64,000 nucleotides of DNA, from positions 35,201,001-35,265,000 of the forward strand of contig CM048845.1 in NCBI GenBank assembly GCA_026545225.1, written 5' to 3'. Shown here piece after piece: positions 10,290-22,063 of this stretch. A program made the position numbers and the translations under genes. The notes below the pieces were generated by a model that did not search any database, had not been told where the DNA came from, and saw only the letters and a program-made list of their open reading frames with translations. Numbering within the stretch: the stretch's first letter is position 1; each line of letters starts with the position of its first letter. This stretch comes from Cornus controversa. Its lineage: Eukaryota; Streptophyta; Magnoliopsida; Cornales; Cornaceae.

Positions 10290-10302
10290 AAGTTTGGGGG
10301 TG
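10290..10302 (+). other. Internal (second) polypurine tract
   Basis: AAGTTTGGGGGTG, identical to the 13 bases at the 3' LTR edge, preceded by the TTGAGGACAATG block. It lies 1.1 kb upstream of the LTR. The same duplicate occurs in C (25020-25032) and D (41551-41563). It could act as an extra plus-strand primer; this is inferred. Confidence 0.7.
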
Positions 10303-10711
10303 CGGTATGCTATACCACTTGCATATGCATGCAATGTTCAGTCATTATATTGAGTGTCATTGTAGAGCAGTTTTTTTTTTTTTTCTTTGATATTTTTGCA
10401 TGCTTGCTATGATGTCTTGCTTTTTAAAGGAAGATCATTCGAATAAATGTCCGAGGTAAATGCAGCAGGTAGTTAAGAACTTTAACATTGTAAATACCCG
10501 CACTTTTGCAAGCTTTATAGTAGGCTAGAACGGTCTACATTATTGTCCAAATTCGAGCACGTACAGTTCTCGCCCTAAATTTGTCCTTAACCGCACAAAT
10601 TCGCACACATGCAGTTTAAATTGTGGGGTATAAGTCTGAGGGAGAAGTTTTGAAAATTTCAGTTTTTATCAGAACAACTTAAAGAATAAGTTCTTCCGGT
10701 TGTTGTTAAAG

Positions 10712-10743
<32 letters not shown>

Positions 10744-10923
10744 TAAAAAGAGAAAAATATGCAATAAGCCTTCTCACTAAATAAACCGGATTTCTATGCC
10801 TCAAAGCAGGAAATATTTGTGTAAAAGTGTGTAAGGTTGAGCAGTAATAAGCGGGTGGCTTACTTACGCTCATCGCCTTGTAAGCTCGGTTATTTAGTCC
10901 GAGGGGTGCTTCTTCACCTAATG

Positions 10924-10945
10924 CCCTAAAACCAATTGATTTGGG
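10924..10945 (+). other. Conserved hairpin CCC-AAA/TTT-GGG in 3' region
   Basis: CCCTAAAACC can pair back with the TTTGGG side. In C (24398-24419) the stem is longer (AACC with GGTT), and in D (42146-42167) it is AATC with GATT, a paired change. The flanks (GGGAGTCA, CTACATGG) are conserved down to element E (36486-37895 region, minus strand). Confidence 0.5.
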
Positions 10946-11415
10946 AGTCATTGGCCCAATGCCGCTACATGGGCTTGCAAGAAAGCAAAAAGAGCTAAGC
11001 ATTGCACGGTCATCCGCACATGAGCAATCATGAATGTTTTGTGATAATGAAACAGCCGTGTTGAGCATTTTCAATGAGTTTTTCTCTTAAAAACAGATTT
11101 GTTCGTTTTCTTCTCCAAATATGACAAAAGCCACGCGTTAGAATGCATGTTCACTTTTCAAAGAGGATTTTGGGGTTGGAATTGTTATAGTGTTCGGGCT
11201 GGCCAGTATGTGGGGACTGTCGTTCATTTATAGCTTGTGAAAGTCCATTTTTGCTAATGACCACATAGTTCTGTAATACTTGTTGCATTTGCCAATTGTG
11301 AAATGAATGGATGAGCGCCCTTTATCTAGTTGATGACTGAGCATGATTAAACTTTTGTATAAGATAGTTGACTTCATTTTTGTAATATTGTATTGCTAAG
11401 GGACTAGCAATATGT

Positions 11416-11428
11416 AAGTTTGGGGGTG
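11416..11428 (+). other. Element A 3' polypurine tract
   Basis: AAGTTTGGGGGTG lies directly before the LTR start TGATAAGTG. It primes plus-strand DNA synthesis in this class of element. Confidence 0.9.
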
Positions 11429-12848
11429 TGATAAGTGTTCAATTCTATGCATTTGAACCCTCTTTATTGCATATGTTAGTTCCGTTTTTGCGTTTACCGA
11501 GATATGTTTACGGTATTTTTGTGTTTTTGATGTTTTGTAGGTATTGGAGTAAATGGAGCAAAGTTGGAAGCTTTCTGCAGTCAAGAGATGAAATCAGAAA
11601 ATGTTGCCAAGGCATCTCGATCAATCGAGATGTAGATTTCGATCAATCGAGATTTCGATTGATCGAAATCTCATTTCGATTGATCGAAATCTCGATCAAT
11701 CGAAAGGCAATTTCGATCAATCGAAATGTTGCAGAGCCCACTTGGCCACTTGCTCACCAGCTCTCCCACTTGCAACAAAATCCCCCTTTTTGCACGACTT
11801 AGGGGGATTGTCTGACTTGAACAAGACTTTTGGGGGCCTTCTTGATACAAGAGATATATATATAATGATATATATATATATATGGTGGGCCCAAAGGAGC
11901 CAAAAAGCATACAAAAAGCACCAAAAGCCACATATCTCATAGCTCTCAACATACACATCAGAAGACTAAAAGAGAGACCTTCGGGGGAGGAAGAGAAAAG
12001 CTGAACCAGACCAAGAAGCTTCATTCTCTTCATCAATGGAAGGGTGCAAGGCAACCATGAGCAACTAACTCTTCTACTAGGGTGTTGGTTTCAACCCCTA
12101 GCCATGTAAACTTGTTCATCTTTGTAGCTCTTGGGGATTTGTAATCAAATGTTGATTATTTAGCCTAGTGATTATGTACACAAATACATTTCTTATATAT
12201 ATTCATTTGATATGGAATTTATTCTTGTCTTAGAGTAGGTTTTGTCACTTGAATGCACAACATTTGCATATTCCACAAGAAGTGCAAATGATGGCTAGAT
12301 AATGGTGTTTAAATGAATGTGTGATGCTAGTTTGTATAGACCATGCCAAGACAAGGTAGTTTGGATGCATGTAGTGTTTACGTAGAGAGTAGAGTAATTA
12401 GGTAGTTAGTTAGGTTGAAGAGCTATGCTTGTTGAAGATGGATTATGATAGGTTAGCACACACATTGATCTTTTGATATGTCATTGAGGTCACAAGCCTA
12501 ATGACATTGTTAGGCATTTAATTAATGAATCCCATGCTTGCTACACTTATGAACATGTGAATGGCTAGTGGTGGAAACCAACCCTAGTTCTCTCTCCCAA
12601 CTTTACTCTTTAATTTTATCGTCATTTCATTTACGCAATAGTTTTAAACACAAAACCAAAAACCTATTTTTAGAATTAAAATAGAATTAATCTTTCTTTA
12701 TGTCAATTAACGACTAGTCCTCGTGGGATCGATACCCTCTATATAGAACCTTATCTACAAAGATTCGTGCTCTTGCGAGTGATTAAATTATATTTTGATA
12801 AAAAGGGCAAAATTAAGCTTACAATATAATTTAGTTCCGACCACATCA
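11429..12848 (+). repeat. Element A 3' LTR, 1420 bp
   Basis: It starts TGATAAGTG and ends CCACATCA (TG...CA). It holds the TCGATCAATCGA array (about 11617-11728) and the TATA-type AT repeat (about 11855-11882). It is almost identical to 1-1267 and to both LTRs of C. The sequence right after it (GTAACTATTGG...) is gag of element D. Confidence 0.97.
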
Positions 12849-14160
12849 GTAACTATTGGTTTAACTCCTTAGAGCCCAATTTCATCCACTCATGGGGGGA
12901 AATGCACCATGCATTCCTAGAAAAATACTTCCCAATGGGAAAGACAAGTGATATTTGGTGAACAACCACTGGATTCACTCAACATGACCAAAAATAATTT
13001 CATGAAACATGGGAAAGATTGAAAGAACTTTTAAGGTCATATCCACACCATGCTATCCCAAAGTGGTAACTAGTGCACAGTTTCTATGATGGGTTGAGTG
13101 ATCAACATAGGCAAATGGTAGGTTCCTCTTGTGGAGGAAAATTTCTTCTTAAGAGTCCCGATGAGGCATGGAGACGTTTTGAGAGCCTAAGTGAAAATTC
13201 ATCTCAACGCTCTTCCTCTCGAAAGGGTAAAAGCACCCAATCTAGTAAAGGAGTGTTTGAGTTATCAAGGTCAGATGTGGTTGTCATGCAAGTAGAGACC
13301 CTTACTCAAAAAATTGACTAACTCATGAAGAGTGGGTTACCTACTACTAGCCAACCTATTCCAAATTAGGATTGGTGTTGGTTTTGCTATAGTACTTCAC
13401 ATTATGTGCGAGATTGTTTTATGACCGGTCAATGTCCCGATTATACTCAAGAGCAATCGAATGCCATGTATTCTAAACCAATAATGATCCATAGTCAAAT
13501 ACATACAATCCTGGTTACAATAATCATCTTGTATTCTCTTGGAAATCTCAAGAACCAAGTCCATCTTATCAGGGGAAAAATTCCTACAATTCCCAATCTC
13601 AACAGCCTCAATATAGGCCGAGTCCTTAACCATATCATCAAAAATCTAATTACCAAATTCCACTACCATCTCCTCCGAGAAGCCAAGACTTTGAAGAAAG
13701 AGTGCTAAGCAATCTTAAGTCTAACACCCACTTATTGTAGTTCCATTCTTAATCAATTTCTAAGCTTGAAGCCAATGCTCAATCTATGGCAAGACTAGAA
13801 GCTCAAATAGGGCAGCTCACTAATGCCTTGAATAGAAGAGTGGAAGGAAAGTTGTCAAGTCGACTGGTGGTGAATCCTAAGGGTGTTCATGTGATTGATG
13901 ATCCTTCGTCTTCATCTTATGATGCTCCTCCTGAGCAGGTGCAATCAATCACCACCCTAAGGAGTGGTAAAGTCATAAACTCCAAAGTTGAGCAAGAAAG
14001 AAAGGAAACCATTGAGCATCCTAAAAATTCAAAAGATTCCCTTATAAATCCAAATGTGAACAAAATCTCTAAAAATCCAAAGATAAAATTAACTGAAGTT
14101 GTATCATCACCCACTCCAAAATGTGACACATCATTTAAGCCTCCAATTCCCTTTCCTCAA
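12849..14160 (+). pseudogene. gag: Element D gag (3' part)
   Basis: The capsid domain resumes at the segment matching NSLEPN...HSW of A, right at the edge of A's LTR. Then come QLV/FYDGLSDQHRQM, a CCHC-like knuckle region near 13380-13420, a coiled coil with MARLEAQIGQLTNALNRR near 13786-13830, and the linker up to [14 protein letters not shown] at the protease border. The frame carries several stops that match CGA, CAA or CAG in the relatives F and A, for example TGA near 12959 and TAA near 12994. It is a non-functional remnant that dates D as older than A. Confidence 0.9.
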
Positions 14161-15860
14161 AGATTGAAGGAACCTTCTCATTTTGGGAAGCAAGGAGAGA
14201 AAATCCAAGACATGATAGAAATTTTTAAACAAGTGAAAATCAATCTCCCTCCCCTTGATGCTATTAGGAAAATTCCCTCCTATGTTAAATACTTGAATGA
14301 CTTATGCACTCAAAAGCGTAAATCCAAGAACAATGTTCCTAGGAAAGTCCTTTTAACCGAGCAAGTGAGTTTCATCTTTCAGCACCAAGCCCCTCCTAAA
14401 TTCAAAGATCTAGGTACCCTAACTATCTCGTGCACCATTGGTAACCACGAATTTGAAAAGGCGCTTCTTGATCTAGTGGCTAGTGTCAACTTGCTTCCCT
14501 TCTCAGTATATAAGCAATTAGGTTTGGGGAAACCTAAGCCCACCACCATAGTGTTGCAACTCGATGACCGATCGGTGAAGCAACCACGTGGCATCATTGA
14601 AGATGTGATAATTTAAGTGAATAAGTTTTATTTTCTAGTGGGTTTCATAGTCCTTGATACAAAACCTGTCCAAAATCCTTTTAGACATATTCCAATAATT
14701 CTAGGTCGTCCATTTCTAGTTACGGCGAATGCTTGCGTTAATTGCAGCACTGGAGTAATGGATATCTCTTTTGAGAATATGAAAGTTCGATTAAACATCT
14801 TCAATGCCTCTCACCACCCATCCAACGATGAAAGTGAATGCTTTTGCGTTGATGTATTAGAAGATCTAGTCCAGGAAGCACTGCCCTCCATTCTTTCGAA
14901 AGATCCTCTCGAGGTGTGCTTGAGCCACTTCAACTGTGATGACTATGACATTGAGCAATCTATAAGTGAAGTCAATTCACTACTTGATGCCACAGCTATC
15001 ATGAATTCACCTAAATGGAGAGCACCAAGAGAACCTTTGCCCCCTTTGTCAAATGCTTCCCAAACTACTTCTTTAGTATCCCCTCCACAACTTGAGCTTA
15101 TGCCTTTACCAGCTACTCTCAAGTATGCGTTATTAGGATGCAATAAAACCCTCCCAGTCATCATTGCTTCCAATCTTACTAATGAACAAGAGAGGGAACT
15201 CCTTAAAGTGCTAGAAGAGCATAAGGAAGCCATAGGATGGAGTGTTACTAATCTAAAGGGAATAGATCCTTCCATATGTATGCACCGCATACATTTGGAA
15301 GAAGATGCAAAGACCTCACGAGAGGCACAACGTCAATTAAATCAAAATATGAAAGATGTTGTAATGAAGGAGGTTATGAAATTTCTAGATGTGGGAATCA
15401 TTTACCTCATCTCAGATAGTAAGTGGGGTAGCCCTACTCAAATGGTACCTAAGAAATCAGGTATCACTGTGCAACCAAATGACATGGGTGAGTTAATTCC
15501 GCAGCGCACCACTACAGAATGGAGAGTGTGCATAGACTATAGGAAACTTAACTTAGCAACTAGGAAAGATCATTTTCCACTTCTATTCATTGATCAAATC
15601 CTAGAGAGGCTAGCTAGTCAAAGTTTCTTTTATTTTCTATATGGATATTCTGGATATAATCAAGTGGCTATAGACCTGAGAGACTAAGAGAAAACCACTT
15701 TCACATGTCCATTCGATACATTCGCTTATAGACGCATGCCTTTTCGGTTATGGTGTCTATCTTTTCTAACTTGGTGGAAAACTTTTTGGAAGTATTCATG
15801 GATGATTTTTCTATCTTTGGACCTTCATTTGAATCTTGTCTCCATAATCTGTCTCGTGTT
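14161..15860 (+). pseudogene. pol: Element D pol, protease and first half of reverse transcriptase
   Basis: Collinear with A pol residues 1 to about 580. The protease site reads LDLVAS, so the glycine of LDLGAS is lost. The RT core runs through CIDYRKLN and the region matching LDGYFGYNQ. Stops at 14614-14616 and 15685-15687 replace CAA codons of A. About 40 bp are missing near 15750 before the active-site block, which still reads FMDDFSIFG. The frame ends at the GTGTT target duplication of the H solo LTR and resumes at 18806. Confidence 0.92.
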
Positions 15861-18800
15861 TGATTCGTGGGTGAGTGTGGTGATCGGCATTGAATGTTAC
15901 GCATTTTAGCCTCTTAAATTATGTATTTTATTCTCTTAGTGATAGATTATTTTGTTATTTTACTTTGTTTTAGTGTTTTCTGTATTTTTAGGGCCTTAAT
16001 GATTATTTCAGTTAAAACCGTGATTTTGGACTTTTAAAGATGACATCCAAGATGGTTAGATGAAGCCTACTTCAAGGATATCCATTCAAACATTTATTTC
16101 AACTCAAATCAGCCCAAGAAAGAGGTCCAAGAGAATTACAGCTGCTTAAGAAGGTTTCGGGCCTGAAGCCCAAATCTGCGCATAATACAGTCTTAATCCC
16201 GTTTTGGAAAACGGACCAGAAGTCTTATTTCGGAGCCTCAAATTGACATAATTCTCGCGTAGGGTTGAACAAAATTCGATTCTGCACACTTTTGTATTTC
16301 ACGCAAAATTCCGTAAATCGGACTTCTAGTGGGTCAAAAGTTGGGCCGAAGTCAGCAGAAAAAACCCACCTGATTAGTGCTGCGGGAAACCCCAATCTAT
16401 TCCTAATTGGATTAGGACTTTGATGTATTCTCTTGGCTATTAAAGTGATGAATTGGGGCTGTATTGGGGAGGCTTAGCAGCATCTTTGAAGAGCTTTTGG
16501 AATGGAGAATCATTGGAGAACAAGGCGTATCATGAGCGGCTAGTTCAGCCACCAGGGTTTTGATGGAGCCCTAACTAAACATCACTGGTTTGACTGTTCT
16601 AATTATTGGGGATTTTTGTATTCATTCATAGATTGTGTAATTTAGAGGATTCTTATTATAGAATTGAGCAATAAAAGTCTTATAAATTCAGTTTCAATGA
16701 TTTCTTATCTTGTCTTAGATATTTGATTGTTGTTATTGAACTCGTCCCTCTTATTTTCTGTGATCATGAGAGTGATTATTACACAATGGTTTTCACTGAA
16801 TATATCATTAAAGCTTTGATGGATTATGCCTAGAGAAGATGAACCATACTGCACCCTAGATTAGAGTAGTTAGGCAGATGGCCCATGTTAATCGAAGATT
16901 GTCCATGGCTTAGCCTTAATCATATGTTATCTTCTTGACGGATGGAGGTGAGCTTGTAGCCACCAACACCACTTATGCATGATATGATGCCCCATAGTTA
17001 CTTCAATTGACCATTGATTGTGACGTTAGTGGTGAGATCAATTACCCTAGACTTATCTTATATTCTCTACACTCCTTAGTTTTTCTTGCTTTTGTTCAAT
17101 TACTTCATTAGTTAATTTAGAATTAAAAATTAGAATTTATTTTTTTCAAATTTAATTAGAATTAATTCCTTATATCCAACACAGTCAGACCACAGTCCCT
17201 GAGGTACGATACCCCTTCCTTTTGATAGCCCTATTCTGCAAGGAATTCGTTTTATTGCGAAGTGTGGTAATTTTTAATTGATATACTTTTTGAGTCACAC
17301 TCACACACAAATCATGTGGCTTAATAAGTGTATCAATTAAAAATTACCACACTTCACAATAGAACGAATTCTTTGCAAAATAGGGCTATCGAAAGGGGTG
17401 TCGAACCTCAGGGATTATGGTCTGATGAGTTGGATTACGGAATTAATTCTAATTAAACTTAAGAGAAAAGAATTCTGATTTTTAAACTAATTAAAAAGTA
17501 AAATAATATAAAACAAAGTAAATAAAGAGTGAATAAGATGAGATAAATTTAGGGTATTTGACTTCACCACTAACTCCATAATCAATGGTCAATTTAATCA
17601 ACTATGGGGGATTACGTTATGTATAAGTGGTGTTGGTGGCTACAAGCTCACCTTTATCCATCAAGAAGATAACATATGATTAAGGCTAAGTTATGGACTA
17701 TCTTCGATTGGCATGGGCCATCTGCCTAACTACTCTAATCTAGGGTGCAGTATGGTTCATCTTCTCTAGGCATAATCCATCAAAGCTTTTAATGATATAT
17801 TCAGTGATTACCATTATGTAATAATCGCTCTCATGATCACAGAAAATAAGAGAGATTGAGTTCAATAACAATAACTAAATATCTAAAACAAGATAAGAAA
17901 TCATTGAAACTGAATTTACAAGACTTTTATTGCTCAATTCTATAATAAGAATCCTCTAAATTACACAATCTATGCATGTATATAAAGGTCCCCATTAATT
18001 AAAGCAATCAAACCATTGATTCTTTGTCAGGGCTACATCAAAACCCTAGTGGATGAACTAGCCGCTCATGGTAGAAGAAGAAGCTTCAACTGTTGAGGAA
18101 GAAAGCATCATCTTCATGAATTATGCATATGACTTCGTTCTCCAATGGCTCTGCAAAGTATGTCTTCTGTTCTGTCCAAAGCTCTTTCAAACTCTCCAAT
18201 CTCTGCTATTACCCCCAACTCAGCCTCCAATTCTTCACTTTATGCCCCAAGAGAATACACCAAAGTCCTAATCCAATTAGGAATTAATTAGGTTTTCCTG
18301 CAGCACTAATCAGGTGGGTTTTTCCAACTGACGTTCGGCCCAACTTTTGACCCACTAGAAGTTTGATTCATGGAATTTTTGTGAAATACAAAAGTGTACA
18401 GAATCAAATTTCGTTTAACCCCATGAATATTAAGTCGATTTGAGGCTCAAAAATAAGACTTCTGGTCCATTTTCCAAAATGGGATTAAGACTGTATTATA
18501 CGCAAATTTGGGCTTCAGGCCCGAAACCTTCTTAAGCAGTTGTAATTCTCTTGGACCTCTTCCATGGGCTGATTTCAGTTGAAATAAATGGTTGAATGGA
18601 TTTCCTTGATGTAAGCTTCATCTAACCATCTTCGATGTCTTCTTTAAAAGCCCAAAATCATGGTTTTAACTGAAATAATCATTAAGGCCCTAAAAATATA
18701 GAAAACACTAAAACAAAGTAAAATAACAAAATAATCTATCACTAAGAGAATAAAATACATAAGTTAAGAGGCTAGAATGCGTAACATTCAACGCCTATCA
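15861..18800 (-). repeat. Outer H solo LTR (interrupted), TSD GTGTT
   Basis: A single H-family LTR in minus orientation: TGATTCGTG... at 15861-15880, then after an insertion 17320-18800 ending CCTATCA. GTGTT flanks it on both sides (15856-15860 and 18801-18805). Removing it restores D pol continuity. No internal sequence remains, so it is a solo LTR left by recombination between two LTRs. The H LTR at 46656-48163 is the same family with its primer site attached. Confidence 0.88.
15881..17314 (+). repeat. Inner H solo LTR, TSD TGTGG, inside the outer H LTR
   Basis: 1434 bp from TGATCGGCATTG to CACACAAATCA, opposite in direction to its host LTR. TGTGG is duplicated at 15876-15880 and 17315-17319. 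The two H LTRs together form a ~1.4-kb near-perfect foldback. Confidence 0.88.
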
Positions 18801-18805
18801 GTGTT

Positions 18806-20920
18806 CTTACATGATGTCAAGAGACAAATCTCATCCTCAGTTGGGAAAAGAGTCATTTTATGGTTCAAGAAGGCATTATCCTAGGGCATATTGTGTCTAA
18901 GAGAGGAATAGAGGTTGATAAAGCCAAGGTTGAACTTATTTCCAAACTTCCTCCACCATCTATGGTGAGAGAAATTCGTTCATTCCTTAGGCATGCAGGG
19001 TTTTACCGTCGCTTCATCATGGATTTTAGCAAGATCTCTCAACCTCTGTGTCGCCTTTGTGAAAAAGAGTCTTGCTTTACCTTTGATGCAGCATGCCTTG
19101 AAGCTTTTGAGAAGCTACGCACGTTACTTACACAAGCTCCAATACTCATTCCTCCAAATTGGGCTCTCCCATTTGAGGTGATGTATGATGCATTCAATTA
19201 TGCAATGGGAGTAGTTTTAGGAAAACGTGTAGATAAATTACCTCATGCAATCTATTATGCAAGCAAAACCCTTTCTGAAGCTCAAATAAATTATACCATG
19301 ATAGAAAAGGAATTGCTTACTGTGGTGTATGCCCTAGACAAATTTTGAGCTTATCTCTTAGGTTCAAAGGTCATTGTCTATTCTGATCATGCTGCCCTCT
19401 GGCATCTTTTGGCAAAGAAAGACACCAAACCCCGACTGATCCAATGGATACTCTTGTTGCAAGAGTTTAATTTTGAGATTAGAGATAAAAAAGGGAACAG
19501 AAAATGTCGTGGCAGATCACCTCTCTAGGATTGTCATTGAAACTCTAAATGATTCCCTCCCAGTTTGTGAATCCTTTATGGATGAACAAATTTTTGTAGT
19601 CTCTCAAGAGAGCATTCTTTGGTACGCGAACATTGTCAAGTTTTTGGCAATCGAAAAAATTCTGTCCTCTTGGACCAAGCAAGAAAAGGATCATTTCTTC
19701 TCCCAATCTCGATCATATTATTAGGATGATCCTCAACTTTTCAAATATTTTCCAGACCAATTAATTCAGAAATGTGTCCCCGACATTGAATTCTAAAGCA
19801 TTTTAAAATTTTGTCATACACTTGCTTGTGGAGGACATTTTACTGCAAAGAAAACCGCAGCAAAAATTCTTCAATACTGGTTTTTCTAGCCAACACTTCA
19901 TCGGGACGCATATTCGTTTTGCTGCTCTTGTGAGTGATGCTAGCGCCTCGGTGCAATGTCCCACAAAGATATGATGCCTCTTAACCCCATTCTTATCGTT
20001 GAGATATTTGACGTTTGGGGCATCGATTTCATGGGACCCTTTCCACCGTCCTTTGGTCATGAGTACATACTTGTGGTGGTCGACTACGTATCTAAATGGA
20101 TAGAGGTTGTGGCTACCAAGTCCAATGACCACGCAGTCGTGGTCAAGTTTATACAAGCTAATATATTTAGTTGATTTGGCATGCCACGAGCCCTCATCAG
20201 TGATGGAGGTAAACATTTCTGTAATCGGTTCCTCCGAACCCTTCTCACCAAATACTCCGTCACACATAAAGTAGCCACCCCCTAACATCCTCAACCAGTG
20301 GACAAGTGGAAGTATCCAATTGGGAAATAAAGAATATACTTGAAAAAATAGTTTGGCCTGACTGAAAAGATTGGTCATTATGCTTAAATGATGCACTATC
20401 GGCCTACCGAACTGCGTATAAAACTCCCATTGGAATGTCGCCTTACCAGTTGGTATATGGAAAAGCTTGCCATCTTCCGGTTGAATTAGAGGACAAGGCT
20501 ACGCGGGCCACTAAAGCATTCAACTTTGACATGAAATTAGTCGGCTCAAATAGAAGGCTTCAAGTTAATGAATTGGAAGAATTGCGACATTATACATATG
20601 AGAACGCTAAAATCTATAAGGAAAGATATAAGGCCTTTCATGAACACAATATTTGAGTCAAAACATTTTCTCTGGGATAGAAGGTATGGTTGTACAATTC
20701 ACGGCTCCGTTTGTTCCCTGAAAAACTCCGCTCCCATTGGGATGGCCCATGTCTGGTATATTCTGTTGCTCCTCATGGAGCAGTGGAATAAAAGGACCCA
20801 AAGGATGGCACATTTTTCAAAGTCAATGGACAATGGTTAAAACCATGTGTGGATGACCAAGCTAGAATGGAGTATATGGATGTCATCAATTTGATAGATC
20901 CCATCTATTTTAACTCATAA
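18806..20920 (+). pseudogene. pol: Element D pol, end of RT, RNase H and integrase
   Basis: It resumes in the RT palm ([12 protein letters not shown], near 18840), continues through an RNase H whose catalytic CDAS is changed to YDAF, and then integrase with WGIDFMGPF near 20017. It ends at TAA (20918-20920), aligned with the end of A pol. Stops and frame shifts occur near 19346, 19480, 19724, 19795, 20175 and 20655. Several are TGA or TAA where A has CGA or CAA. It is not functional. Confidence 0.92.
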
Positions 20921-21573
20921 AGCTGATTCAAGCGTCAAGCCATAGACGTACAATTTAGCGCGACCATGGTAGCAATCATGTATCCATGAAGTCCCTCTAA
21001 TCCAAATCAAATTTGTATCTAAGTGATGTGATCCAAAAGTCAAGTAGGTATCAAATAAGGTGGCATCAAAAATTTTGCAGTCATTATTTCGATTGTGTGA
21101 AATCCAAATTTTGCACAATCGAAATCTTGATTGTGTAAAATCCACATTTCGCACAATCAAGATTTGGAGAAAATTTTGAGAAACTCTATAGACTGCAAAG
21201 TCCCGAGAGGTGAGTTCCTTCGATAGCACTTCGAATAATTAAAATTTTGATTGTGCGAAATAGATAGTTCGGGCAATCGAGATCTCAATTGTGCGAATCC
21301 AATTTCGCACATTCGAAAAATGCACGCGAATTGCACATGCGCAACTTATACATTTTGAAGCCCACCCTTCACCATTATTTCTTCTTACTCTTTGCGACCC
21401 ATGCACTCCTCCCCTTCATCCGAACACCCACCACCATCATCCCCCGATCTTCCCTTCTCTCCCAACCTCCGGTATCCAACATTTGACTAGACTCGGCCTC
21501 CTCGAACGCGCACCCACTTAGGGAGACCGCTTCGGGACTCGTCGATTCGTACGGCTGAGAGCGTCCACTTCAG
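20921..21573 (+). promoter_or_regulatory. Element D internal promoter region and leader exon
   Basis: Equivalent to 7187-7975 of A. In place of TTTCGATCAATCGA the repeated motif here is TTTCGCACAATCGA (about 21085-21312). This is the same spelling as the array in D's own LTR (42838-42916). The block AAAGTCCCGAGAGGTG plus CACTTCGA is conserved at 21197-21234. A weak TATA-like TTATACAT lies near 21346. The leader has one ATG (about 21401), unlike A. Confidence 0.55.
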
Positions 21574-21838
21574 GTAAGTACATCCATGCTATTTCCTAGA
21601 CTTTGTCTACCTTTCGGATTGGATTGTATGATGTTAGATTTGAATAAAGGGATTCTTAAGCAACTTTGTGGGTGATTTTGTGGGCGTATGATTGGAGTGG
21701 ATACTTTGTTATGGTTAGAATAGTTTTAGGGTGAGGAGAGTTTATGTTCTTTGTGGACTAGGATATGGTACTTTGAGTGTGTTCTTAGATTAATTATTTT
21801 GATGCCGTGTCTTAGAATAGACTTTGTGTAAATTGCAG
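21574..21838 (+). other. Predicted 5'UTR intron of element D env-like transcript
   Basis: CAG|GTAAGT at 21574 and TTGCAG ending at 21838, shorter than in A (265 against 389 nt). The intron body has diverged, but both splice signals and the distance from acceptor to ATG (13 nt, against 14 nt in A) are kept. This conservation is the main support for splicing in this family. Confidence 0.65.
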
Positions 21839-21851
21839 GCGGTAGAGGGGT

Positions 21852-22063
21852 ATGGCTCATGTAAAGAACCCTGACATCCAGATTTGAGATGTCCCGGGCA
21901 AAGCTTGGCGCACTCGGGGATTTCATCCCGAGCATATTTTTGACCCCACAGAGTTTCGAAGGTGTCGGGATACAACATGGGCTGTAGCAGAGCTACGACG
22001 ATGCCGACTTGATAGACTGCTCTAGCCATCATCCGATGTTGTATATAATAGGATGGTGCAGGT
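21852..22063 (+). pseudogene. Element D env-like ORF, first part
   Basis: It starts MAHVKN, aligned with MARVKN of A. A TGA soon after corresponds to an arginine codon in A. The ORF matches A through the FERR...WAVAELRR-like stretch up to the E insertion, where CAGGT (22059-22063) is the left target duplication. It continues at 40270. Confidence 0.85.

Larger units (their letters stand above)
9597..11415 (+). other. Element A 3' non-coding region between env-like ORF and PPT
   Basis: About 1.8 kb without a credible ORF. It is conserved in order with D (40859-42635) and C (23928-25725). It contains a covarying multi-stem fold (9863-10018), an internal polypurine tract (10290-10302), a long A tract (about 10710-10738) also kept in D and C, and a second hairpin (10924-10945). 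Such long structured 3' regions are known in the Athila/Tat branch, but I do not know a described role for these folds. Confidence 0.75.
1..12848 (+). mobile_element. Element A: Athila-type LTR retrotransposon, left end cut by window
   Basis: Order seen: 5' LTR (partial), tRNA-Asp primer site, gag, protease-RT-RNase H-integrase, internal promoter region, env-like ORF, 1.8-kb 3' non-coding region, polypurine tract, 3' LTR. Comparison of the two LTRs shows that about 132 bp of the 5' LTR lie left of the window. The LTRs differ at only a few bases plus one 19-bp deletion in the 5' copy near 909, so insertion looks recent. The right flank (12849 onward) is gag of element D, so A is inserted in D. 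The left target-site duplication cannot be checked. A is a close sister of C (22495-35466, opposite strand). Confidence 0.95.

Noticed and set aside
10710..10738. Poly(A) tail of a retroposed transcript
   Set aside because: The A tract is in the same place in A, C and D and is followed by conserved element sequence, so it is part of the 3' region.
11671..12054. Antisense ORF of 127 codons inside the A/C LTRs
   Set aside because: It is repeated in every LTR copy, covers the AT repeat and the motif array, has low complexity (IYIYIY, SIDRN), and is disrupted by AT-repeat length changes between copies.
15861..18800. Foldback transposon or large MITE
   Set aside because: The arms are two LTRs of a known family here, each with its own 5-bp target duplication and TG...CA ends.
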